The notes under the pieces are model-generated. The model did no database searches. It had not been told where the DNA came from and worked only from the letters and a program-made list of their open reading frames with translations. Below are positions 1 to 10,400 of a stretch of 64,000 bases of DNA, in pieces. The translations under genes and the position numbers were made by a program. The stretch's first letter is position 1; each line of letters begins with the position of its first letter. The stretch comes from Nectonema munidae (Eukaryota > Nematomorpha > Nectonematoida > Nectonematidae): NCBI GenBank assembly GCA_030549495.1, contig JAUIRK010000683.1:62001-126000 (forward strand), given 5' to 3'.

Positions 1-1312
1 TAATTCTATTTGAATTAGTTCTCTTTTTTGGTGGGTATCATTTTCAAAAGCTAAAAATTAACAACTTTAATAGCCTGTATTTCACCATTAATAAAAAAAT
101 TCGGCATTTTGATTATTATTATTATAAATTAATTTTCATATTATAATTTATGAGAAATATATTTCCAATATAAATTTTAAATGAAAAGTTTTAAGTGTTA
201 AAATAATTTAAAATTGAAAGGATATTGAAGAATGCTTGAAGTTAGAGATTTAGATATTGGAAAAAGATCAATAATAATAGTAAATATTTTATATTATATT
301 GAAATCTAAACTACTTTCAAGAGATTTTTCTGAAATATACAACAAGCTACTTTTATTTTTTAAGAGTGTTTAATTCTGGATAGAAGGCGGAGAAAGATAG
401 AAGTGGGAGCCGACATTTTCGTTATCGCTTTCGTTTTATAGATAAACAAGGATACATTTTTATGTTAGCAATTGTGTTGATTTCGTTAAAATTTTCACAT
501 CCAATGCTATAAAAGAGTATAAAATACACGAGCGATTATATTTATTCATGATTTCTATACTCGTGCAAATAATTATCAACTTTTTCTAGTTTAAAATTCC
601 AAATTTAATGTCTAATTCGATCCAAGCATTCATCAATTCAAAGTCAAGATAACAAAAATAAACTAACTAAGCTAAATAAATGAAAAAAATTGTTAAACAA
701 AATTTCCAACTATAATAATTCAATTGTTTACTAATTTCCTTCTAATTAAACGATACCGAGGAGCTTTTTTCTTCGAAGTAACGATAACGAAGTTATTTTT
801 TAGACGAAACGATTCCAAGTCTAGTAAATAGTCCAGCCAGCCCATCATCATCTTGGCAAAGAAAGTTAACTGATCAAATTAAGAAACATTGGAGTGCGTC
901 GCAGCATGTTGACTCACTTAAGATCGAAATAATTAGTGTCGCGTTTCATCAACATGTTCCCATAAATAACTGTTTTGTGTGAAAACAAAGGCGAAAAGAA
1001 CGAACAGTGGGGAACAAAGCGAGGCTTTGAATAACACAACTGTAACAAACTTGAAACAATAGCGGTCCAGTGTTCAGACTTGTTGTTGTTGCTGCTGCTG
1101 CTATTACCATTCTTGCGTGGGAAGGAGGATAATTATTCAGTGAGTCACTGGGTTAAACGAAAAAGAATGCTCCATTATCATCTTGGCAGAGATTCTAGAA
1201 GCTTCTCAGCCAAGACAAGACAAGGAGGTGATGCAGAAGCTTCACACATGTAACATTTTTGATTTGAAGACTTCCTCGATGAAAGAAGACATGATGTAAG
1301 CAAGGCGGCGAT
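1..1312. other. Upstream region of the lysine-rich gene, no gene seen
   Basis: No convincing coding exon is visible. The first 840 bases are AT-rich and feature-poor. From about 880 the base composition is more balanced, and a short TTG/CTG trinucleotide run lies at about 1081-1103. Several ATGs followed by early stops lie between 1230 and 1300, so if this is a 5' leader it carries small upstream ORFs. The phrase CATCATCTTGGCA near 846 recurs in altered form near 1177. A promoter is only inferred from position. Confidence 0.35.
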
Positions 1313-1790
1313 GTGAAAGTTATTTCCTTTTTCAACACCGAATTGATCGTTTTCATGAAAATCACCGCAATCATCGTTATTCTTGGCATTTCTCTCGTCA
1401 CCTCCCTCTTCTACCTGTACTTCATCATTCCGAATGAAACATTGCTCAAAAGCATCAAAAATTCCTTCAAAAAAACTTTTGGCCAAGACAACAGCTATAA
1501 AAAATCGTTGAAAAACGAAAGCATCAAAGAGAGCATCCACGCCAAAAAGCCTACAACTTTCCTAACGCAAAGAATAACCGGAAAATCCCATTTCAAGGAA
1601 AAGGGTGGAACGAAAATCTTGGAAAAAGAAACGAAGCGCAGAGTTGGCGCCAAAAGCGAAGTCATCGGATTCAAGGCTTTTCGCAAAAAGTGGTCACACA
1701 TCGTTGCGAAATGGGACGGAAAGGTGCGTGTGAAGCGAGATAGCGTAAAAAGTTTTGCCCAGTTGCATCCAAAAGTTGGAAGTGGCAAAA
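1313..1790 (+). CDS. Lysine-rich protein with N-terminal membrane anchor, exon 1
   Basis: I do not recognise this gene. The frame opens at ATG 1313; a second ATG at 1355 would start just before a strongly hydrophobic stretch (MKITAIIVILGISLVTSLFY), which looks like a signal anchor or uncleaved signal sequence. The remaining roughly 120 residues are very basic (Lys/Arg-rich, short Ser/Thr patches). The open frame runs to 1855, but at 1790/1791 it meets a strong splice donor (AAAA|GTAAGG), and the residues past it turn hydrophobic and AT-biased, as expected of intron sequence. The donor leaves phase 1, which fits the acceptor at 5850/5851 of the next lysine-rich exon. Joining the two is inference from phase, strand and composition; an extra exon between them is possible. 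Confidence 0.5.
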
Positions 1791-2141
1791 GTAAGGGCTA
1801 TCTTTTCCTTTTTTTGCTTGCTTTGCCCTTTTTTTATACTTATTCTCATTCTTGAAAAATGTCGGATTCAAACAATCGCACAATACTTTCACTTGTTATG
1901 CATGGGATGAAGAGTTAAACCAGTTTGTTAGCACAAGCCATAATTTCTTCATATACAATTCTGGAAACATTTTATCGATTATAATTATGATGCATATGAT
2001 ATGTCCATAGCATAAAGTACAGGTGTACAAGGAAGATGAACTATGCTAGTATATAGTAATATTAATAGTATACTCTATGAAACTTGATGTAATATAAAAA
2101 ATGAAGGATCTCTTGAAGAGCAATCACCCCAAAAAAATACT

Positions 2142-2365
2142 CTCCTGAAGAATAACAACCCCAGGAATATAAAACTTTTTTAAAAAAAAAAATTAAATTA
2201 TTTAATAAAAAAAAAGTGAGAATTTATGAAAAACTAAAGATGTAATTAAAAATTACATTTATTTCCGTACATTAAATTGATGAGTGGCCTGAAAAGTGGC
2301 CAGCCACAAAATTTTATCTCCTGAAGAATAACGACCCCAACAAAGATGGGGTGGTTGTTCTTCAG
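2142..2365. repeat. Internal direct repeat plus imperfect hairpin
   Basis: The phrase CTCCTGAAGAATAAC followed by RACCCC occurs twice in the same direction (about 2142-2163 and 2318-2339). The second copy is followed after nine bases by its inverted form (2348-2365), making a hairpin at 2321-2365 with two mismatches in 18 paired positions. It may be the remains of a small inverted-repeat element; no target duplication was found. Confidence 0.5.
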
Positions 2366-2989
2366 AAAATCCAAAATGAATAGCAGTTTAATGTTTAGCA
2401 GTATTAAATTGACTAAATGAACATATGTTTTATAAGAAGGATTTAGGGTGTTGATTAGTCTTTTTCTTCAAATTTTAGATGAAGTCGATAGAGTCCATTT
2501 TTGTCAATACACGAAAAACGTCTATTTCTAAATTTTTATCGATTTAGTCTTTGCATTGATATCTTTTTATACGTCAACGATGTGAAAATTATTTGAAATA
2601 AAGTGAATAAAAAATTTGAAATTAATTTTTTTTTCCATAAAAAATAGAGCACATTAAGCCTTTTTTTTAATAAAAATATATTAATTAAAATATAGACTTT
2701 AGAATCTATTTGTTTTTCCCAATTAAAATACCAAAATGAAAGTATTTTGTGAAAAATAGAAAACATTTCTGAATTATTTTCCAAAATGCCAAAACGCTTC
2801 TCCATAAAGTCACAAAAATAGCATTTTTTTAGATCAAAAATGATTTGCCCTGCTAATCAGGATAACAGGCATAATCCCAAATACAAAGAAATCCACTTTC
2901 AAATCAAATAAGAGAATCGTGTCTACCCATGTGTACGAAATAATAAGATTCGTCTGCTTTAAATACTAAATTAAAAAATAAAGCAGGCG

Positions 2990-3027
2990 ATCATCAGTCT
3001 AAAAAATTATGGTCACTCAAAGGGTTA
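2990..3027. repeat. Possible piggyBac-like terminus at a TTAA
   Basis: The stretch GTCACTCAAAGGG runs directly into TTAA, followed by TAACCCTTC. A terminus reading CCCTTTGAGTGAC away from a TTAA is usual for piggyBac-type non-autonomous elements. The partner end was not identified, so this is a weak call. Confidence 0.25.
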
Positions 3028-3479
3028 ATAACCCTTCTACACGTAGAGACACGCACACCAATTTACACAAGTCCACGCATATAGGCAAGGCATCCTTGAA
3101 GGTGCAAATCTGCGAAAAATATACGATAATTGAAATAGAATTGATTTTTTGCTATTTATTTCAAGTATGCTGAATTCAATAGCTGTATAGTCAAATTCAA
3201 CAGTCAAAATAAGCAAGTCATGCCAAAAGTATAATATAGGAGGTATGCTCAATTGCTTGGCGATACTTATTTTTCATAAGAAAAGATGTAACTTCATTAA
3301 AATGTCAATCAAATTTGATGGAAAGTGTCAAAACCTTATTATGAGTATTGAAGATGCTTGTTAAAATTCAAATTACCACTTTCAAGTACTCTACGAACTG
3401 AATGATGATTTTTTTTCAATTAACGTTATTGATATTGGTTGAAGAAGAATTCATATACTAAATTCGCTTTTTTTTCTTT

Positions 3480-4090
3480 TTTTTTATGCGTCAATAAAGT
3501 CAATCAATTTTTTTATGTAAAAAGTCAATACTAAAATATTTTTGTGAAATTCCTTCTTCCTAAATTATTCATATGGCACTTTTGATTTTTTTAAAATCTT
3601 TCAAACTCTACAAAATAAAATAATCTGCCTTGAATTATATTTAAAAAAACTCATTTAAAAAGATAGCATATGATTCGTTTTCAAAACCCGAGCCATGAAA
3701 CATTAAAAATTATAAGATAAGTGGCAAAATTGTTTGAGCAAAATTATTCAAGAGCGAATTCTGTTTAAAAATAAAATCGAGTATCTAAAGTTGGAAATTA
3801 TGCAGAATCTAAATTAGCACAAAAAAAGCTTTTGGCAAAAAAAGAAAATTTTACCTCCTTTCTCATAAACTATTTTATATTAATGTAATTTTTGTATTTA
3901 TAACAAAAAAAATGTACACTTAACATTTTTTAATTGAACAAATTTTTTATCAATTAATTTTTCAATAAAAATTTGCATATTTATTTTTTTTTAATTAAAA
4001 TTTTCCATTTTTTTTCTTTCTTTCAGGTCAATTTTTAGTATAAAAAGTTAATAATTGACAATTTTTGGGTTAATTTTTAAGCGCCCTATT
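3480..4090 (+). repeat. Dispersed AT-rich repeat, copy A
   Basis: About 600 bp align in order and orientation with 27935-28550. Shared landmarks are AATAAAGTCRAT, TTATGTAAAAAGTCAAT, CCTAAATTATTC, CATATGGCA, GATTCGTTTTCAAAA, GAGTATCTAAAGT, CTTTTGGCAAAAA and a terminal TTTTTA-TATAAAAAGT-AATAATT block. No coding sequence or terminal repeats are evident, so the class is unknown. Confidence 0.6.
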
Positions 4091-4305
4091 TGATTTTCAC
4101 AAGAATTATTATCAATCAAAAATGAGAGTATCTGTAAAAAATGAACTATATAACTTATTTCAAGTTTTAACTCTTTTCTCTACTACGCCCGGTTCCTAAG
4201 TAGAATGTATTTTTCACAAATGAGAGATGCAATTTGTTTAAAATGTCAATTAAATATGACAGGACCTTTTTCAATCTTTATTAGACCTTACTTTTACTCT
4301 ACTAG

Positions 4306-4450
4306 ACACGTGAGTAAGGTTGGTTAGATACTGGGTTTCGAAAACTCAAGGTCTTGGGTTCGATCCCGCATCACGCCTACTTTCCTCATAGTTCAATACA
4401 AGCGGCGCAATTGTGCCTTCTCGATGAATTTACCCCACACTAGCTTTACC
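4306..4450 (+). repeat. tRNA-derived SINE, copy 1
   Basis: A tRNA-like head carries a perfect RNA polymerase III B box (GGTTCGATCCC, about 4359-4369) about 40 bases after an A-box-like stretch (TGAGTAAGGTTGG), and its ends GGCGTGA-like/CATCACGCC can pair. A tRNA-unrelated tail follows (TCATAGTTCAATACAAG). Another member with the same head and tail layout lies at 29918-30050. It is not a functional tRNA gene because the anticodon and D arms do not fold cleanly. Confidence 0.6.
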
Positions 4451-5850
4451 TTTTACTTTACTCTATGTGTTTAATTAAATGCAAGGTCTCTACGCTTATC
4501 TTTATGTTTCTTCTTTATTTTGAGCTGTAGATGAACTGAAATAGTTCCAAATATTTATTTGATATAACATTATAGTGTAGATATTGAGAAAGGAATACGA
4601 TCCTCAAAAATTCATCTAATTAAATTTTCTACTAGATATTCATATTTATAGAAAAAGTAATATCTCAGTATATATATATAAAACTATGTTCATTTTTACT
4701 TCTATTTCAAATATTCTAAAATTTTCATGTTTTCATGATACACAATATTTTGCAACGCTTTGCAACAAATTACAGTATAGAAGATATGAGAACGCTATTC
4801 ATCCACTAATTTAAAAGCTTCAATATAAACCAATCCTTATCCAGCACGCATTCACTTCATTACTGTCAAAAACCTGACCAACCAATAATAAGCCCAGCTT
4901 GGCAAATGTGAGTTAGACAACAAACAACAATAATACTTCTACCAATCAGTCGCTCCAGATGCGGGCGCAAAGAGTTTTGAAGGACTGTCAGAAATTTAAG
5001 ACTTTTTAAAATCATGTCCCTTTAAATTTTTGTAAAATGATTGGAACACATAATAATTTGTTATGTATGTAATGATATAACTAATTTAAAAATGTAAAAA
5101 TTCAGTTTATTTCAAAGAAGTCCCGGCAGAGGTTGGGAGCAAGCGTTTTAAAAGAAGGAATCCGCAACCCCGGATGGAGTGTGATCAACTCGCACCGAAG
5201 CAGTTTCAGAAACTCGCGTTAATTATTTTGCTATATTTATAATTGCAATAGTTTTTCTTGAAAGTAGGTTTGGGTGGGAGTTGAATGTAAACCACACGGT
5301 TCCCATCTGGCTACGCCTTTCCTAAAGCTTACCTCTTACTACTTAACTTAAAACTTGAATTTGTAATTTCCTCTCTTAAAACCAATGACTAAAGAAATCA
5401 TATTCTCTTTATCGTCCTTAAGCGAACTCATATATTATTCCATGTTATATTCAATAAAATACACTCACGTCACTAATTAAAACCTCCCATAAATAAAATG
5501 ATCAAATATATTCCTATCTTTGGAATGTGAAAAGTTTTAAATTTGCTTTATATTACATATTTTTTGAAATAGTCTTAATGGCATAAAAAATGATTTATCA
5601 TGAAAGTAAATCTTTGATGAAGTAGCCTTTCCTTCACAAAAGTTCGCTCTTCTCCGTTTAGAAATCAGTGAATGGAAAAGTCAAGAATTTATTTAGTCAA
5701 TGTGTTTGTTATGTATCCGTGATTTTTGTGAACTATTATTGTGTTAGGGGAGATAGAGGAATTTAAAGCTTTGAAGAACAAGGAGACTTTTAGAACATTT
5801 AATATAACAGTATGTATACAAGATTTTTCATAATCGTTGATTATTTTAAG

Positions 5851-7187
5851 GCCAAAATATTGGGAAGAGCGCTTATCCAATGAAGAAAAACAACAGCATA
5901 AACTTTCTTTCAGTTTATCCCATTCCAGTGAAAAGCCAGAAAATGACACGAAAGAAGAATGAAGTCAACGATATGAACAAAGCGAACAAACACTTTTTCA
6001 TGTATTACAACAGTATTGAAAATAAAAATGGGAATGTCATTAGAAATAATATGCGGCTGAATTCGAGGGACGCAAAAAAAACATATCCTTTATTAAGCGA
6101 AAAAGCAGCTGGACAGAAAAAAGGGATGAATGCTTTAGTAAAGTTATTCGTCAAATTATACTTGAGAAAGAGCTTTGACAAAAGTCTCTTTCAAATATTT
6201 GACAAGTACATGACAAAGGTTAATAACCCTCCCCTCTTCCAAATAAAGAGTAGTCGAATAACCACCTCACAGGGAAATAGTCGAAAGGCAAAAAAAATTC
6301 CAGCAAGCCTTATGGACAAAGCTTCTTTAAATAAAAAGAAAAAAGTAGACAATAACAAAAAAAAGATGGATGAAAAAAAGGCGGAGGAAAAAAAAGAGGT
6401 GAAAAAAATTGGATTTACGAAGTTGAAGAAAAAAAAGTTGTTTGCGAAGGCGATTAAAGTGATTAATTTATATAACATAAACAAAAATGGTGAAGCTATT
6501 TCAGAAAAAAGTCCATATGCGTATAACTTGCGCAAAGTATTCTTTAATTTGAGTAAAAGCGCGAAAAAGAAACAGAAAACAAAGAAGGTTGGAGCAAAGC
6601 GAGAATTTAAACTAAAGATCCCAAATGTTAACAAAAATTTAACATTTGTATATCAAGAAGTTTCAAACTCCAAAAATACCATAAAATCTAAGGAAATAAT
6701 TAACAAAAAAAAAGTTTTAAAGCCAAAGATAACACCAATCTTGATACCGGATAAAAAGGAGAAAATACAAAAGGAAAAAGCATACGAGTTGGTGAAAGCG
6801 AAGAAAAAAAGAATATCCAACATGCATCCTAAAAGAGTGCGAAAAATCAATGAAAAACATACAAACCAAATTCTCTCTTCCAAAAAGAAAAACTTCATTC
6901 ATAGATGGAGACGGAAACAGAAAAAAAGTAAGGCGGTTTTCAAAAAAAAAGTTCTTGATGGTTCTGGCGGCTTCATCACATCAGTCATTCACTCCAGTCC
7001 TAACTCTCAAACCTACTTAACGACATACAAGAAAAAAAATGGCTTCATCAAGATTCCAGGATTGAACACTAAAGCCATGTTTAATTTGATTCCCAAAGAT
7101 GGTTCAAGTGGATTGGAGATTATGAAACAGTTTTTAACTAGTAAATGGAAAGATACGCGTAGTAACATTTTGTCTCTAATCAAGTAA
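5851..7187 (+). CDS. Lysine-rich protein, long last exon
   Basis: This is a long uninterrupted frame of about 445 codons from the acceptor TTTTAAG|G to TAA at 7185-7187. It can also be read as starting at its first ATG at 5880 (435 residues). I do not recognise it. About a quarter of residues are lysine, in runs such as KKKKVDNNKKKMDEKK (residues about 155-170 from ATG 5880), with asparagine and serine between. The N-terminal third and the last 80 residues (GGFITSVIHSSPNSQTYLTT, then FIKIPGLNTKAMFNLIPKDG) are less biased and more globular-looking. The acceptor phase accepts the phase-1 donor at 1790, giving a Ser codon across the junction. No enzyme motif was seen. A highly basic membrane-anchored or nucleic-acid-binding protein is possible but unproven. 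Confidence 0.6.
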
Positions 7188-7227
7188 CTTTTTACTTTGT
7201 TATTTTAAAATATATTGAGTATTAAAG

Positions 7228-7233
7228 AATAAA
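7228..7233 (+). terminator. Polyadenylation signal of the lysine-rich gene
   Basis: AATAAA lies 40 bases after the stop codon at 7185-7187. The 3' ends of this gene and of the minus-strand V-ATPase H gene (stop at 7393-7395) face each other within about 200 bp. A TTTATT at about 7249-7254 is the likely minus-strand counterpart. Confidence 0.55.
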
Positions 7234-7392
7234 GAGAAAAACTGATCGTTTTTATTTTTTGTAAATTAAAGATACTACAAATAAATAAAGGGAAAAAAGG
7301 GTGAACAACGAAGACAACAAAAATGAAAGGGTCTAAATTTTGGGTGAGATTAAATATTTCAGGAAGGTAGATAAGCGATGAACGGAAGCCCA

Positions 7393-7468
7393 TCATTTGA
7401 CATATAATTGTGTGTTGGCTTGAGGATGGGGGTTGGCAGAATTTTGAACTTGTCGGCCTAAATACTCC
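7393..7468 (-). CDS. ATP6V1H: V-ATPase subunit H, last exon
   Basis: This exon completes the Trp codon and then encodes [14 protein letters not shown] and a short tail to TGA (7393-7395). The NWEYLG motif is the usual C-terminal signature of subunit H. The acceptor is TTTTACAG before 7468. Reading straight through the preceding 61-nt intron would give an unrelated tail, which supports splicing. Confidence 0.9.
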
Positions 7469-10400
7469 CTGTAAAATATCAAGATATATTATGGCAAAAA
7501 CGTATTATAAGTATGGTGATTTTTTTATACCAATTCTGAACCATGATTTTCTGAACAGCTACAAGAGCTTGGTAGCGCACTGAAGAGTCATCATGTTTGA
7601 GCAAAGACATGATCAGATCTTTATAGCCCAGTGCATTCAAAACACTTAACAAAAAGGAGTGTGGAAAGAATTCGTGATTAAAATGACAGGAAATAAAAAT
7701 GAAAAAGAGAAGAAATATTTAAAATGTGTATTGCTTTGAAAGTCACTGAAAATATGTATTCGGGTAAAAGACGAAGATGACAGATGGAAAAATTACAAGA
7801 GTAAATTAATGCCACGGTTGTAACTGGAATCGGAAGAGAAATGCATATTTTTGGTTCCAAAATTAAAATATTCTTTTATAATTTTAGTATTTTTTCGCTT
7901 ATATAAAAATTTAACTACTAACATTAAAATTGCTATGTAGTATTAATTTATTTGAACCTATAAATATGAAAAGTAAACACATGTGGTACACATTAAATTC
8001 ATGATTAATTCTGTTTAATATAAAGTGCCTTACAAAAGTTTTCGGCCACCACTCAGAAATAATTCCTTTGAAAAAAATCATCATATCTTTCTTGTTTAAA
8101 TGTTTTCGAAGTAAAGTTCGTTATACCTCATTCCTTTGGATCTTATGACAACATATTTGCATCCATCAGAACAAAGCTCAATTTTGTTTCATCGCTGAAA
8201 AGAGATTTTAGCTAATCAGACATACTCTAAATTACTTTTTCTTTTATTCGCAATAATCTTTTTTTAATTGAACGCTTGTCAAAGCTGATTTTTTTTTAAC
8301 TGAGATAAAACTTTTCACATTTTTGTAAGAATATGTTTTATGTATATATTAAAATATTTCATGATTAATTATTTCCCTACATTACTTGTCTTGCAGACAA
8401 ATTGGGACCTAATAGTGAGTTCTTAATATATTCTATAGATTTGTTTATATCAATTTTTGATAATGACCCATTTTTTGCTTATTTGCAATAGTTACTGTAT
8501 TTTTAAATTTCAATAAATTTAAGAAATAGTACTTCTAGATGATCCAATAGCTATAGCTCTTTGACTCATATTTATTAACAGAAAAACGATAAATTAAAAT
8601 AATTTATAATCGTTGAGGGGGTGGGTGAGGTAGTTGTATGCATATGCAGCTTCGATATCACGGGTTGGCTTCGAATACAGAACAATTTTTATGCCATTGA
8701 ACATTCTTGATAAATTATTTTCAAATTACAAATTATATTATTATCAGATGTATAAAAATTTATAAAACTAAAATATTATTGCAAATAAATTTTATCTGCA
8801 TATTAAGGATTCTGGACAATCGAAGTGTGGCTTCTTTGAGTAATATTTTCATATGGTATAGGTAGATTCCAAAAGATGACCATATTTTCGAAAAAACTTT
8901 TGTGAGTACCATATCTTATATACTACGTATAGCAAGAGTTTTTAAAAAAAAATTGCAAACATTTACGCCTAGTTGTATAATTTTTGGCAAAAGGTTTTCA
9001 CTTTATGATATTGGTGTTTGTTGTAGTTATCCAAAAGATTTCACTTGTAATTCGTAGGATATTTGTTACTTCTTTCAAATTGTTTTCATACATCGAATGC
9101 GAAATAGCGCCATAAATCATATTTATACTAAATCGCGTTAAAATTTATCCAAAAATCAAAAATGAAAGTCGATAAATTCGCATATGTTATAACCAGGGCG
9201 AAGAAAGGTCAATTTTTTAAAAGAACAAAACTGTAAACGAATTTTAAACTATGCTGAACTATATTTTCTACTGTTTTTTTGAATTTTTTAGGCCAATAAA
9301 GTCTAAAATTTTAACTAGTTTGAACTGTTTTTTTGAATTTTTGAGGTCATAAAGTTCAAAAAAGTTTTTTAATTCAACAAAAATCTAAAAAACTACTTCT
9401 AAAGAACAAAAAAATATTAAATATTATATTACTCAAAATTTCTCAATTTTTATTAATCTAATATAATCTAAGAAACGAGTCTTTTTCATTGAAAAAACTC
9501 AAACATTTTTCTACATTTATTTAGGTCAAAAAATTTTTTGGTTGATAAATTCAAAAAATACGATTTTTTAGATCATAAATTGTTTATATTTTTTTATCGT
9601 GAACGACGGCTGCAGATACAGTGCTTTATGAAAAGACATTTTGAAGAAGCTAACCAAATGCCAAGAATATTTTTATAAAAAATACAGGAGAAATAATAAT
9701 GAAAAATTTATAAACTGCCTTTCCTTGAAAGAAAAATTCACACACACACACACAGACGCAAATGTTCACTTTCTCACGAATTCTTAAGATCGCACTGATG
9801 ATCCTCCTTATAATTTATTTGTAACGGGAACGTGAAAACGCGTCGTTTAGGAAAACATTTTGTTCCCTAAAAATACCAATTTATTCACTCTCACCTTTGC
9901 CAAATAATAATAATATAGTAATAAATTTTATGATCTACGCTTTAAGTAACTAGAATAATATTTTGAGTTTATATAAAAAACGCTTTTCATAAAAACCGAT
10001 TGTATGCTTTTGGTGCGGTCCTCTAGTGCAATGTTGGTTCTTAATTTTGCCGTTTGTTAAAAAAAAGGTTGAGAACCATTGATAACAGGGGCCGGGAACC
10101 TTTTTAACTAAAAGAGCCCAAAAAACACATATTTTAAAATCTAATCCTCTCTAGATTCTTCATAAAAAATAATTAAAAAAATAACAACAATTATCAAAAA
10201 CAAATAAAAGAAAAAGTATGAAAAGGGGCATAAAAAGAGTTTATTTTTATACGTTATGCTGTAAGATAGTTTTGAAACTTTGAGCAAAAAACCTTAAATT
10301 CTATTTAAACACATACCACAAAGAAAAGTTTATAGAAATGTAGGATAAATTTAAAAATGTATATAAAAAATTCGGATTTATATTGAATTTGAAAAAAAGC

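Larger units (their letters stand above)
1791..5850 (+). other. Putative 4.06 kb intron of the lysine-rich gene
   Basis: No exon was recognised inside. It holds a hairpin-type repeat (2142-2365), a possible piggyBac-like terminus with TTAA (about 2990-3027), one copy of a dispersed AT-rich repeat (about 3480-4090), a tRNA-derived SINE (about 4306-4450) and a short GC-richer patch at about 5115-5300 that I could not assign. The boundaries are GTAAGG at 1791 and TTTTAAG ending at 5850. Confidence 0.4.

Noticed and set aside
1081-1103. Polyglutamine-type coding repeat
   Set aside because: The TTG/CTG run lies ahead of the first supported start codon and in no open frame of note; treated as a simple repeat in a leader or promoter.
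1178-1788. Minus-strand open frames over the first lysine-rich exon
   Set aside because: They are antisense to a better-supported basic coding frame, with no motifs or splice sites of their own.
4306-4380. Functional tRNA gene
   Set aside because: The B box is perfect but the cloverleaf is poor and a SINE-type tail shared with another copy follows.
6191-6902. Phe/Leu-rich minus-strand frames opposite the lysine-rich exon
   Set aside because: Lysine codons AAA/AAG read as Phe/Leu on the other strand; the hydrophobic frames are mirror images of the real one.
7205-7860. Short minus-strand frames near the end of ATP6V1H
   Set aside because: They overlap the 3' region and intron of ATP6V1H in other frames and show no conserved motif.
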